DNA from: CAZEFK01 sp964511405
Lineage (GTDB): Bacteria; Pseudomonadota; Alphaproteobacteria; Elsterales; Elsteraceae
Reading direction: 5' to 3'
Assembly (NCBI GenBank): GCA_964511405.1
Contig: CAZEFK010000142.1
Location: forward strand, 1-18,933
DNA: 18,933 nt
Numbering within the stretch: the stretch's first letter is position 1; every line of letters starts with the position of its first letter. Below, in pieces: positions 7,625 to 15,589 of this stretch. A program made the position numbers and the translations under genes. The notes beneath the pieces were generated by a model. The model worked only from the letters and a program-made list of their open reading frames with translations. It was not told where the DNA came from and made no database searches.

Positions 7625-10303
7625 TCAGCTGGCGCGCACGTAGCTGACGCGGTCCGGCGTCGCCGGCGTGACGCGAGGCACGATCATGTTGACCGTGCTG
7701 TCGGTGGCTTCGAGCAGCTTGGCGTGGGCGTTGAAAGCGTTGCCGTTGTCCTGCGCCGGGTTGCCCCAGGCCTGGGCGTCGAAGCCGCCCACGTACAGGT
7801 AATCGCCGAGCTGGGCGATGCCCAGGAACGGCATACCGTCCGGCAGCTGGCCGCCGCCACCAACAACCTGGCCAAGGCTCCCGATCCGCCAGGCGCCGAT
7901 GATATCGGCCTGCTTGGTGCGGACGTTGGCGCCGATGAGCGTGCCGTCATAGCAAGCGATGACCGCGGTCGAATTGAGCACGGCCATCGAGCCCAGCGGG
8001 AGGTTGGAGCCGGTTGCCGCGCCCCAGACATTGCTGAGCGCGCCGAAGCTCGTTCCGGCCGTGCTGTTCGAGACCGTGGTGGTCGCGGGACTGACCGGCA
8101 GCGGGATCGAGACGTCGAACGCCGAGGGGTCCTGATTGATGGCGCGGCGCAGGGCGGGCGCGTTGGTGTTGGCGTCGACCACCCACAAGTCGGTTCCAAT
8201 CATCTTCATGTCGCCGATGACTCCGAGCGGCGCCGCATTCACGTAGCTCGCAGCGCTGGTCGAGCCGCCATAGCCGGCGGCGTGGATGGTCGACCACGGC
8301 CCCTCGATCTGCGGCGCTGCCAGGAACTTCTCCTCGACATAGGTGCTGCCGTCGGTGTCGCGGCAGGCGACGATCCATTGCGTACCGGTCCACACGATCG
8401 ACTGCGCGTTGGTGGTCGGCAGGTAGCCGGCCGAGAAGTTGTTGAGCCCGTTGGTCAGCGTCACCGCACCACCCAGGTTCGTGCCCTGGTCGAGCTGGAT
8501 CTTGCAGTAGACGACTTGGTCGTTGCTGTTGACCGTGGCGACCGTACCCTGGCCGTCGCTGGCCCAGGCCGCCGTGTTCAGCGGCAACCCGCCGCCACCC
8601 AGCAAGGGCCAATAGGTGGCGCCGTTGTCCAGGCTGTGGACGGCAGTGCTGCCGTTCAGCTCCCAGCGGATCAGGCTCTGGCCGCCCAAAGTATGATAGC
8701 TGACGCGAAACGCCTGATAGGCGCCAATCGCCGTTGGGATATACGGGCCGGCATGGACAATGCCGGCGGTGTCGATCGTGAACAGGCCCTGGTGCGAGTA
8801 TGCAGTCGCATTGTCCGTGAAGTAGAAATAGAGACCGCCTGCTATCGTGCCGTTCGGCAGGGTCTGCAGCAGGCCTTTACCGATGTAAGCGCAGCGGCGG
8901 TTAGTGCCGGTGTTCGCGCCAGTGTAGTGCGGGTTGAAGTTCGGGACATTCGACGTGACCGACGTCGAATACTCGAACATGCCCAGCGGCATGGCCCAGA
9001 TCGCCGTGCCCGTCGGGCTGGAGCAGGCCACCAGGATGTTGTTGAAGAACGCCTGGGGCATGTAATAGGCCCGCCCCGGCGTCAGATCGACGTTGTCGGC
9101 CTGGCTGTGGTTGTTATCATTGGCGCCGCTATAGGCCGTCATCGGGCCAGTCGCCGCGGTCGAATACCAGCGCGCGACGACGGTGCCTACTGTGGTGGCG
9201 CCGATATTGTTGGCGCCCGAGGCGCCAAAGTGATAGGCGCCTTGCCAGTACATCACGCTGGCGATCTGCGATGTGCTGCTGCCTGCGGTAATGTCCGTCT
9301 TGGTGAAGGCGATGCCATCGGTCGAGACATAGACATAGCGGACGCCCATGACGAACAGCGTGCCGTTGGCGATGACGAAGCGGGTGCGCGCATGGACGCC
9401 GCCGCTGGTCAGGTCGAGGCTGACGCCAGCCGACCAGCTGCCTTGCGCGCCCGTCGTCGAATAGACGATCTGGGCTGACGCACTGGCGCCAGCGATACCA
9501 GTATAGGGCGTGTGAAAGAACTTAGTGTAGTTGGTCAGGTTCGCGACATTGAGGATCAGAAACCGACCATTGAAATAAGTGCAGGACGCCGTGTTCCAAG
9601 CGCTGACGCCGGTTCCCCCATAGGTATTGAACGTCCAGTTCACCAGGTCTGGACTGGTGGCGTAGCGCAGGGCGCCGTCGCCATAGAAGGTCACCAGGTA
9701 CAGCGAATTGCCGTAGCAGATATCGGAGATGCCGAACCCGACATTGGCCATGTTGGCATTGGCCAGCGACGCCGGCGGGAAGTTGACCTGAGTCCAGGTC
9801 ACCCCGTCCGGCGACGACCACAGCAGCAGCTTGCCGGTGCCGTTGCCTTGGGCATTGACAGCCCCGGCGGTAACGGCCGGGCTATTGCTGACTTCGACGC
9901 CGATCGCGAAGATCAGGTTGTTCCACACCCGCAGGCGGTGGATCACGACCCAATCGGGCGTCACCAGGGTGCGGCGCCAGGCAATGCCGTCGGCCGAGAT
10001 GGCGACCCCGGTGTTGCCTGAAACCACGAAGTTGCTGTTGAAGTAGAGGAAGTCCCAGGGCTGCTCGAAGCAGCCGACCTTGGGATGGACCGAGTCGAAC
10101 GAAATCGGCAAACGCTGGTCGGTGCCGAGCAGCGCCGACAGCGCCGGATAGCTGGCGCGCGGCACGATCTGGCCGTTGCAGGCCAGGTAGCCGGCGGGGG
10201 CGCTGGCCAGGCCGCCGATCAGGTCGACGGTGGCGCCGATCGGCTGCTGGAAGGCCTGGGTGGCCTGGACCGCGCGCAGCGTGTCGGGGGCGTTCTTGGG
10301 CAT
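7625..10303 (-). CDS. large tail fibre: tail-collar domain plus sialidase-like propeller repeats
   Basis: The 892-residue product starts at ATG 10303 with GAGGAG upstream, located in the end of the preceding gene. Residues about 21-62 match a phage tail-collar domain: an IGATVDLIG strand, APAGYLACNGQ, then YPALSALLGT. The rest has recurring Asp-box-like S-x-D-G-x-x-W/F segments seen in sialidase-type propellers: SADGIAWRR (103-111), SSPDGVTWTQ (163-172), TSPDLVNWTF (216-225) and STDGIAFTKT (327-336). A later SLDNGATYW is similar. Such proteins bind, and sometimes hydrolyse, surface glycans. Whether it is an enzyme is unknown. It is the largest protein of the window and probably a major host-range determinant. 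Confidence 0.75.
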   Translation of the reverse strand: MPKNAPDTLRAVQATQAFQQPIGATVDLIGGLASAPAGYLACNGQIVPRASYPALSALLGTDQRLPISFDSVHPKVGCFEQPWDFLYFNSNFVVSGNTGVAISADGIAWRRTLVTPDWVVIHRLRVWNNLIFAIGVEVSNSPAVTAGAVNAQGNGTGKLLLWSSPDGVTWTQVNFPPASLANANMANVGFGISDICYGNSLYLVTFYGDGALRYATSPDLVNWTFNTYGGTGVSAWNTASCTYFNGRFLILNVANLTNYTKFFHTPYTGIAGASASAQIVYSTTGAQGSWSAGVSLDLTSGGVHARTRFVIANGTLFVMGVRYVYVSTDGIAFTKTDITAGSSTSQIASVMYWQGAYHFGASGANNIGATTVGTVVARWYSTAATGPMTAYSGANDNNHSQADNVDLTPGRAYYMPQAFFNNILVACSSPTGTAIWAMPLGMFEYSTSVTSNVPNFNPHYTGANTGTNRRCAYIGKGLLQTLPNGTIAGGLYFYFTDNATAYSHQGLFTIDTAGIVHAGPYIPTAIGAYQAFRVSYHTLGGQSLIRWELNGSTAVHSLDNGATYWPLLGGGGLPLNTAAWASDGQGTVATVNSNDQVVYCKIQLDQGTNLGGAVTLTNGLNNFSAGYLPTTNAQSIVWTGTQWIVACRDTDGSTYVEEKFLAAPQIEGPWSTIHAAGYGGSTSAASYVNAAPLGVIGDMKMIGTDLWVVDANTNAPALRRAINQDPSAFDVSIPLPVSPATTTVSNSTAGTSFGALSNVWGAATGSNLPLGSMAVLNSTAVIACYDGTLIGANVRTKQADIIGAWRIGSLGQVVGGGGQLPDGMPFLGIAQLGDYLYVGGFDAQAWGNPAQDNGNAFNAHAKLLEATDSTVNMIVPRVTPATPDRVSYVRAS

Positions 10304-10308
10304 GGCCG

Positions 10309-10644
10309 CTACTCCTCGACGCCGTTGAGGGTGAAACTGATCGCCGTGCCGGTGCCGCCCGGGTTGGCGGCGTAGAGCGTGTGGCCCTTGCCCAGGACCA
10401 GGCCGGTCTGCTCGTAGCTGGCGTTGGGCGGCAGCGGGTACTGGTATTCCCAGGCGTGGTAGGGCTGCTCGGTGCCGAGCGCCCCAGGCACCACCCCGAA
10501 CGTGACGGCTTGGGTGGTGCCGCTCTGGTTGACCAGGCGCAGGGTGTAGGTGCCGAGGCTGTTGCCGGGATATGTGCGGACCTGGGTGTCGCTGGTGCCG
10601 ACCCAGCCCGAGGCGATATGCCCGGCGGCTGATGCGATGGTCAT
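10309..10644 (-). CDS. 111-residue small beta-rich virion protein
   Basis: ATG at 10644 overlaps the stop of the 300-residue fibre gene (ATGA), so the two are probably translationally coupled; stop TAG at 10309. The protein is a run of predicted strands: TYTLRLVNQSGTTQAVTFGVVPG, then QTGLVLGKGHTLYAANPGG, ending ISFTLNGVEE. This is the layout of a compact beta-sandwich. Small proteins of this kind occur beside fibre genes in podophages and are usually virion components. No enzyme motif is seen and no specific family is recognised. Confidence 0.8.
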   Translation of the reverse strand: MTIASAAGHIASGWVGTSDTQVRTYPGNSLGTYTLRLVNQSGTTQAVTFGVVPGALGTEQPYHAWEYQYPLPPNASYEQTGLVLGKGHTLYAANPGGTGTAISFTLNGVEE

Positions 10645-11543
10645 GCGTTGGCCCTCAGGAAAGCGGTGTAGCCGGGCTCGGGCCGGCCGGTGGTGAAGCC
10701 CGACCCGGCGAGGTTCACCATCACGGCTTGTCCCGCGACCCCGGCCGAGACGGCGGGCAGGTTGTTGGGCAGGTTGGTCAGCAGGTGGGCGTCGAGGGCC
10801 GGCAGCGCGCCCGAGCCGGTCAGCTGCACGACCTGCCCGGGACCGGTGCCGACCTGGCCCTGGCTCACGGCATCGGTGATGCCGAACCCGGCGAGCGTGG
10901 TCGGCTTGCCGCCGATGTCGGCCCAGTTGGTGACCGCCACCAGCACCCAGGCGGCACCGGTGTCGCGCCAGATCCGGGCGGTGTCGGTGGCGATGTAGAT
11001 GCGGCCGGCGGTGCCCGGGGTCGGCTTCTGGGCGTCCAGGCCGCCGATCACCACCGCGGCGCCGATCGCCAGGCGCGCGACGCCGAAGTCGAGAACGGTC
11101 TGCCAATAGCCGGCCGCCAGGTCGGCGACCCAGACGCCGGACGTGTGCGGCACGGCGCAGGCATAGATGTTGTAGCTGGAGGCGCCGTTGGCGCCGTCGC
11201 GCACGAAGTCGCCGGGCTGGTAGCCGGCGCCCGCGACCCAGTCGCCGCGCCACAGGGTCGAGGCCGGGAACACCACGCCGGTGGCGTGGGTGCCGACCAG
11301 TTGGCCCGAGACCTGGGCGACATAGGGATCCTGGGCCCACACGGTGCGCGCGAAGGCGCCGTCGGGCCCCAGCACTTGCGGGTTGGGCAGCTGCCCCGTG
11401 CCGGTGGCGCTGTCATAGAGCGCGATCAGGGTGGACGTGGCGGTCTGCAGCACCGGGTCGATCGCGAAGAAGCTGACCGACGCGTTGGCATAGGCCGCAT
11501 TTTGAAGCTCGAACTGGTGGATCGGGCTGCGGCGGTAGGCCAT
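10641..11543 (-). CDS. tail fibre protein with carbohydrate-binding-like segment
   Basis: The 300-residue product starts at ATG 11543 with GAGGAG upstream. Residues 1-90 (FELQNAAYANASVSFFAIDP and a PNPQVLGPDGAF segment) look like a virion-attachment module. Residues about 97-148 (LWRGDWVAGAGYQPGDFV, then YACAVPHTSG) match the W, Y-x-x-G-D-x-V, Y-x-C and HTSG pattern of CBM5/12-type chitin-binding modules. Residues 176-200 contain GRIYIATDTARIWRDTG, and 207-225 WADIGGKPTTLAGFGITDA, a classic tail-fibre repeat. The C-terminus is short and Gly/Ala-rich. It probably contributes to host surface binding and is co-translated with the next gene. Confidence 0.8.
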   Translation of the reverse strand: MAYRRSPIHQFELQNAAYANASVSFFAIDPVLQTATSTLIALYDSATGTGQLPNPQVLGPDGAFARTVWAQDPYVAQVSGQLVGTHATGVVFPASTLWRGDWVAGAGYQPGDFVRDGANGASSYNIYACAVPHTSGVWVADLAAGYWQTVLDFGVARLAIGAAVVIGGLDAQKPTPGTAGRIYIATDTARIWRDTGAAWVLVAVTNWADIGGKPTTLAGFGITDAVSQGQVGTGPGQVVQLTGSGALPALDAHLLTNLPNNLPAVSAGVAGQAVMVNLAGSGFTTGRPEPGYTAFLRANA

Positions 11544-11553
11544 GGCCGTCTCC

Positions 11554-12258
11554 TCAGGGCAAGTAGGGTTTCACGAACCGCGGCCGGTCGAGGTTCTGCC
11601 GGCTGTTGCGGGCCAGCAGCAGGGACAGGATGCGCGCCGCCTCGGCCCGCTTCTCCTGGCGGTCGGCGGGCGGGATGGTGCGCACCGGGCCGGACCCGAT
11701 ATCGGCGGCCAGCTGCAGCACCATCCAGCGCTGCCAGGCGGCCGGAAAGCCGTGGTCCGCGCCGCCCTTATCCGCGGTCAGGTCGGTGGCATAGGCCTGC
11801 CCGCTCAGCACCAGCACCAGGCCGTCGCGGGCCGGCACCGGGTAGAGCGCCGCCTGCGGGCTGTCCCGGCGCTGGATCAGAACCAGTTCGGGATCGCCGC
11901 CGGTCGCCTTTGTGGGGATGGCGTCATAGACCTGCTGGCTGACCAGCTTCACCGGAACCTCGGCCACCGGCGGCGTATCGCTGGTCGCGATCAGTGATGC
12001 ATGGGTGAAGAACTGGAACGGCGTGGCCAGGCCGGCCAGCGGCACGACCTGCTGGCCGTTGGTCAGCGGCAGCTGCTGCTGGAACGGCCGCAGCCACCAG
12101 ATCGCCTCGGTCCCGGCCAGCTCGGCCACCAGCAGGTCGAGGCGCTGGATCGCGACCTCCAGCGCCACCGCGTCGGGCTCGCCGTCATAGATCGACAGCT
12201 CGCCGATCTCGCGCAGCGCATGCGTGGCGATGTCGGCGACCGGCAGCAGGGCGCTCAT
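11554..12258 (-). CDS. P22 gp4-like head-to-tail adaptor
   Basis: The 234-residue product starts with an ATGA overlap at 12258. It has the layout of P22 tail accessory factor gp4: an N-terminal helix ATHALREIGELSIYDGE, a second helix VALEVAIQRLDLLVAELAG, then a beta region with PLAGLATPFQFF, KLVSQQVYDAIP, and the L-Y-P-V-P strand (AALYPVPARDGLVLVL). A C-terminal helix with EKRAEAARILSLLLARNSRQ follows. In P22, gp4 extends the portal ring and receives gp10; a gp10-like protein is encoded further along this operon. The assignment is from remembered family pattern and context. Confidence 0.7.
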   Translation of the reverse strand: MSALLPVADIATHALREIGELSIYDGEPDAVALEVAIQRLDLLVAELAGTEAIWWLRPFQQQLPLTNGQQVVPLAGLATPFQFFTHASLIATSDTPPVAEVPVKLVSQQVYDAIPTKATGGDPELVLIQRRDSPQAALYPVPARDGLVLVLSGQAYATDLTADKGGADHGFPAAWQRWMVLQLAADIGSGPVRTIPPADRQEKRAEAARILSLLLARNSRQNLDRPRFVKPYLP

Positions 12259-12680
12259 GCCGCTTCGTCGTCGACCACGATCACGTCCTCGTCATCGGCC
12301 GGCGCGGCGCGGGCGGCCTCGTTGACCAGGAAGGCGATCATCTCGGCCTTGGGCGTCGCCGGGCTCGCCTGGCCGCCGACCGCGCGCACGCGGTCGATCA
12401 GCGCCTGATGGGTGAGCTCGGGCAGCCGCGCCACGACCTGGTCCGCGCCCAGCGCCGGCGCCGGTCCGGCCGGCCCGTCGACGATCGCCAGCTCCTGCCC
12501 GGCCTCGTCGCGGACCAGGAAATCGGGGTTGCGCGCCAGCATCAGGGCGAAGGTGCGCGGCACCGGCACCGCGGCGTCGGGCTCGAACCGGTAGATCTCG
12601 ATCTTGCCGGTCTCGGGGTTGAGGAACTCGTGGACGCGGCGGCGCTCGCGCGCCACCCGGTCGAGGGCGGTGAACGGCAT
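12255..12680 (-). CDS. 141-residue phage protein with acidic tail
   Basis: ATG at 12680 with GAGG about six bases upstream; its stop overlaps the gp4-like start. The N-terminal half is globular (YRFEPDAAVPVPRTFALMLARNPDFLVRD, read in two parts), the middle resembles a short helical domain (LTHQALIDRVRAVGG, then PKAEMIAFLVNEAARA), and the C-terminus is strongly acidic (DDEDVIVVDDEAA). Its position between capsid-associated and adaptor genes suggests a head completion or minor virion role. I do not recognise a named family. Confidence 0.82.
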   Translation of the reverse strand: MPFTALDRVARERRRVHEFLNPETGKIEIYRFEPDAAVPVPRTFALMLARNPDFLVRDEAGQELAIVDGPAGPAPALGADQVVARLPELTHQALIDRVRAVGGQASPATPKAEMIAFLVNEAARAAPADDEDVIVVDDEAA

Positions 12681-12714
12681 GATGACCTCGGTGATGATGG
12701 GGATCGGGGTGGTG

Positions 12715-12736
12715 CTGGCCGGCCGAAGCCGGCCAG
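12715..12736 (-). terminator. strong UUCG-loop hairpin after the capsid genes
   Basis: On the minus strand a perfect 9-bp stem CTGGCCGGC / GCCGGCCAG closes a TTCG loop, the exceptionally stable C(UUCG)G tetraloop. It begins four bases after the stop of the 139-residue gene and 35 bp before the next ATG. No T tract follows, so it is not a standard intrinsic terminator. Partial termination, RNA processing or protection of the upstream capsid message are possible. Confidence 0.5.
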
Positions 12737-12739
12737 CGG

Positions 12740-13159
12740 TCAGACGGTCTCGTAGCCGATCAGGGCCTCGATCTGGCCGGGAGCGGTCAGCGCGCCCCCG
12801 CTCACCTGGACCTGAACGGTGATCGGGTTGACCAGATCGCGGGCGGACGGCCCATAGCTGTCGAGCAGCCCGGTGGTGCTCGACTGGGCCGCGCTGATCG
12901 TGGTCGTGAGGTTGGTCGTGGTGCCGGCCAGCAGCTGCTGCAGCTGCAGGGTCGCGCCGGCGGCGCCGACGCTGGTGTTGCGCAGGAAGGCATCGACGAT
13001 GCGGGCGCCGACCGGCAGCGTGCAGAGCTGGATGGTGTCGCCGTTCTGCGGATAGCTGGGCAGGGTCGACGGGTCGATCGGCATCTCGACGGTGGTGAGC
13101 CCGGCCGTGCGCGCAGGCGTGAGGTTGACGGGCAGCGCCGCCGAGGAAAAGTTCGCCAT
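12740..13159 (-). CDS. 139-residue virion protein downstream of capsid
   Basis: ATG at 13159 has GGAG upstream (GGAGCTTCCCC). The sequence opens MANFSSAALPVNLTPARTAG and is followed by strands rich in Thr, Val and Leu (TIQLCTLPVGARIVDAFLR, LQLQQLLAGTTTNLTTTI), ending in a beta segment. It lies directly after the major capsid gene and before a strong hairpin. Small beta-rich proteins in this position are often capsid decoration or head-stabilising proteins; that role is inferred from position only. Confidence 0.82.
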   Translation of the reverse strand: MANFSSAALPVNLTPARTAGLTTVEMPIDPSTLPSYPQNGDTIQLCTLPVGARIVDAFLRNTSVGAAGATLQLQQLLAGTTTNLTTTISAAQSSTTGLLDSYGPSARDLVNPITVQVQVSGGALTAPGQIEALIGYETV

Positions 13160-13182
13160 GGGGAAGCTCCGATACTCAGGGA

Positions 13183-14301
13183 TTACTGCGACGCCGCCGT
13201 GTACAGGACGATGACGCCGAAGTCCTCGGACGAGTAGTTGTCGTAGAAGGCCTTGAACTTCGGCTTCTTCAGCCCGAACATGCGGCCATAGCCGATGCCC
13301 TGGCGGTTCTCGTAGTCCTGGTTGTCGCTCTCGACCCAGTCGGCGTCGCCGATCTTGGCGAAGCCCAGGGCCTGGGCGCCCAGCAGCAGCGCGGTGGCGC
13401 CGTCGACCGTGCCCGAGGCGCCGTACTTCTGGCCGGCCGGCTTGCCCAGGGTGTTGGGCACCTTCTGGCTCTCGTACAGGATGGCGTTGTCGACCATCGC
13501 GGCCGCGCCGGTGAACAGCTTGTTGTTGGGGCCGCGGGCGTCGGCGCGGCTGAGGATCGTCTTGAAGTCCGACGACTGCTTCAGGTCGCGCATCTGCTCG
13601 GGGCTGACGATCAGGACGTAGCGGTTCTTGCCCGCTACCCGCACCGGCTTGATCTTCTTGCGGCTGGCGAAGGTCATCGCCTTGACGATGGTGTCCCAAT
13701 CCAGCGTGTCGGTGGTGGTCAGCGACGCCGTCGATGTATTCGCGTTCGGGTACATGACCCGGTTCGGCGACGGCGCGGTCACGTCCGAGGCGAACTTGAG
13801 ATTGACGAGCTGGCTCTTGGCGACACGGGCCGCGCCGTTGTAGCGCTGGCTGTAGGGCATGCCGGCGAGGGTCAGGAACGCCAGCTCCTCCAGCCGGTCC
13901 GACAGCCAGAACGCCAGCTTGTCCTTGGCCGCGGCGCGGAAGCGGATGACCGTCTTCTGCTCCGACATCTTGCCCTGGCTCTTCACGGCGTGGCGGAGCT
14001 GGTCGATCTGGATGGTGACGTCGTCGTTGATCAGCGACTCTTCGTTGCCTTCCAGCTCGTTGTCGCCGACCACGCCGTCGCCCTGCAGGTCGAGCACGAT
14101 CGGCATCACCACCTGGGCGCCGCGCTCGGTCATGGTGAGGTCGGTGATCTGGTGGATGGGCTTGGTGTGGTCGGCGGTGCCGCTGCCCATGAAGCCCTCG
14201 TTGCCGAAGAGCAGGGTCATGTCGCGGCCGGCCGCCCACACCCGCGCCGACCACAGCTTCTTCTGGCTGGTGGTCAGCGACGAGAAATCGGTGGTTGCCA
14301 T
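13183..14301 (-). CDS. N4-gp56-family major capsid protein
   Basis: The 372-residue product starts at ATG 14301 with AGGAG upstream. It carries the family's characteristic N-terminal half: WAAGRDMTLLFGNEGF, then DLQGDGVVGDNELEGNEE (residues 71-88), then DVTIQIDQLRHAVKSQG and KMSEQKTVIRFRAAAKDKL. Toward the C-terminus come PEQMRDLKQSSDFK, ALLLGAQALGFAK and RQGIGYGRMFGLKKPKFK. Length is usual for the family. This is the HK97-fold shell protein of the virion. It follows the scaffolding-like gene immediately, the standard assembly order. This is the most secure functional call in the window. Confidence 0.92.
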   Translation of the reverse strand: MATTDFSSLTTSQKKLWSARVWAAGRDMTLLFGNEGFMGSGTADHTKPIHQITDLTMTERGAQVVMPIVLDLQGDGVVGDNELEGNEESLINDDVTIQIDQLRHAVKSQGKMSEQKTVIRFRAAAKDKLAFWLSDRLEELAFLTLAGMPYSQRYNGAARVAKSQLVNLKFASDVTAPSPNRVMYPNANTSTASLTTTDTLDWDTIVKAMTFASRKKIKPVRVAGKNRYVLIVSPEQMRDLKQSSDFKTILSRADARGPNNKLFTGAAAMVDNAILYESQKVPNTLGKPAGQKYGASGTVDGATALLLGAQALGFAKIGDADWVESDNQDYENRQGIGYGRMFGLKKPKFKAFYDNYSSEDFGVIVLYTAASQ

Positions 14302-14334
14302 TGGATCAGGTCTCCTGAGGAAAGGCGCGCCCGG

Positions 14335-15249
14335 TCAGGCGCGTGATGCGGCGATCCGCTCCTGGATGTCGGTGGGCAGGGAGAGGATCTCGTCCTCGGA
14401 CATCCGCTCGACGTCCGAGGCGGTGACGGACAGGTCCCGGGGCACCACGCCCGCGCGTGCGGGCGACGGCGCCGCCCGTTCGGCCAGCGCCATCTTGTCC
14501 CGGATCTGCCGAGGGGTGAGACCGCCGGTAGCCAGGCGCTGACCCGGCCGCGGCCCGTCGGCCTCCGGCCCGGGCGCCCCGTAGCGGCGGTCATAGCCAT
14601 GCTCCTTGAGCACGGTGATCAGGGCCCGGCGCATCGCCAGGTCCGCAGTCGGGTCGCCGACGCGCAGCGCGATGCCGCTCGCCTGGCACAGCCGGGCCGC
14701 CATCGGCATGAAGTCGTGGAGCACGGCGCCCGGCACGTTGACCAGCCAGGGATTGCCCGCCTCGATCAGGTGCGTCTGGTCGGCCACGTAGGGGTCGTCG
14801 CCGCGCCGCGCCGCCGGGTCGGCCGCGCGCATCGCGCTGACCTCCACCGCCTCACGGTTCAGGCGCCGTTCGGCCTGGCGCAGGTCCTGCAGCGCCACGC
14901 CGCCCCGGTCATACTGCGCATACAGATGGTCGAGCTCGGCATCGATCTGGCGCAGGCGCTCGGCCCGGGGATCGACCGGTGGCTCCGGCGGCGGCGGCGC
15001 GTGGGCCGCCCGGAGCATGCCGTTCTCGCCCTCGAGCATCAGCCGGCGCGAGCGCTCCTCGTCCAGCCGCCGCAGCACCTGATCCAGGCGCTCCTTCGGC
15101 AGACTGATCGTCGGCGGGTCCGGCTCGGGCGCCGCCTCCGCCTGAAGCTGCCTCTCCTCGGCTCGGGCTTCGGCTTCGGCCGCGACCAGCTCGGGGTCGC
15201 GGATGGTCTCTTCGGCCGCCGGATCGGCGGCCGTCTGCGGATCGGCCAT
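14335..15249 (-). CDS. capsid scaffolding-like protein
   Basis: The 304-residue product starts at ATG 15249 with GAGGA upstream, 33 bp before the capsid gene. Composition is highly charged and Ala/Glu/Arg-rich with predicted long helices: residues about 17-40 and 50-80 (KERLDQVLRRLDEERSRRL), and 94-140 after a Pro-rich hinge (PPPPEPPVDP). A more globular region (150-230) and a short C-terminal helical tail with DVERMSEDEILSLPTDIQER complete it. Coiled-coil, low-aromatic proteins directly upstream of the capsid gene are typically internal scaffolds that leave the head on maturation. No protease domain is visible. The call is from position and composition. Confidence 0.75.
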   Translation of the reverse strand: MADPQTAADPAAEETIRDPELVAAEAEARAEERQLQAEAAPEPDPPTISLPKERLDQVLRRLDEERSRRLMLEGENGMLRAAHAPPPPEPPVDPRAERLRQIDAELDHLYAQYDRGGVALQDLRQAERRLNREAVEVSAMRAADPAARRGDDPYVADQTHLIEAGNPWLVNVPGAVLHDFMPMAARLCQASGIALRVGDPTADLAMRRALITVLKEHGYDRRYGAPGPEADGPRPGQRLATGGLTPRQIRDKMALAERAAPSPARAGVVPRDLSVTASDVERMSEDEILSLPTDIQERIAASRA

Positions 15250-15292
15250 GGGGTCCTCGATTGCTGGGATGCGAAAGGGTGGTCCGGCCGCG

Positions 15293-15580
15293 TCAGCCGT
15301 ACTTGACGACCGCGTGCAGGGTGCCGCCGGTGTAGTTCCCGGCCTTGATGCCGGCGCGGACCTGGCACGAGGCGCCGACGCGCAGGTCCCAGCTCATGGG
15401 ACCGGTGCTCGACGCCAGGTCGTCCCAGGTGATGCCGCCGTCCAGGCTGCGCTGGACGGTGCCGGTGGCGCTGAAGCTGCCGCTGATCGAGGCCGCGAAG
15501 AACTCGCCGGCCTTGAGCGGGATCGGCGTGGTGAAGCTGTTGGCCGCCGCGATGTCGGCGGTCTGGGTCAGGTGCAGCAT
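15293..15580 (-). CDS. 95-residue beta-rich virion protein
   Basis: ATG at 15580 with GAGGG upstream, 9 bp after the 165-residue gene. It is a compact beta-sandwich-like sequence: IPLKAGEFFAASISGSF, then GTVQRSLDGGITWDDL, then CQVRAGIKAGNYTGGTLHAV. The R-S-x-D-G-G-x-T-W and R-A-G-x-x-x-G-x-Y motifs recur in small structural proteins of many phages. Probably a capsid- or tail-surface component. It lies immediately upstream of the scaffold gene. Confidence 0.85.
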   Translation of the reverse strand: MLHLTQTADIAAANSFTTPIPLKAGEFFAASISGSFSATGTVQRSLDGGITWDDLASSTGPMSWDLRVGASCQVRAGIKAGNYTGGTLHAVVKYG

Positions 15581-15589
15581 GGGAAGCCC

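Noticed and set aside
7625..10303. Diversity-generating retroelement target in the large fibre
   Set aside because: No reverse transcriptase, no template/variable repeat pair and no C-type-lectin-like C-terminus is visible.
12740..14254. Long minus-strand frame covering the capsid gene
   Set aside because: Only its last 139 codons, from ATG 13159, are a gene; the rest is an out-of-frame shadow of the capsid coding sequence.
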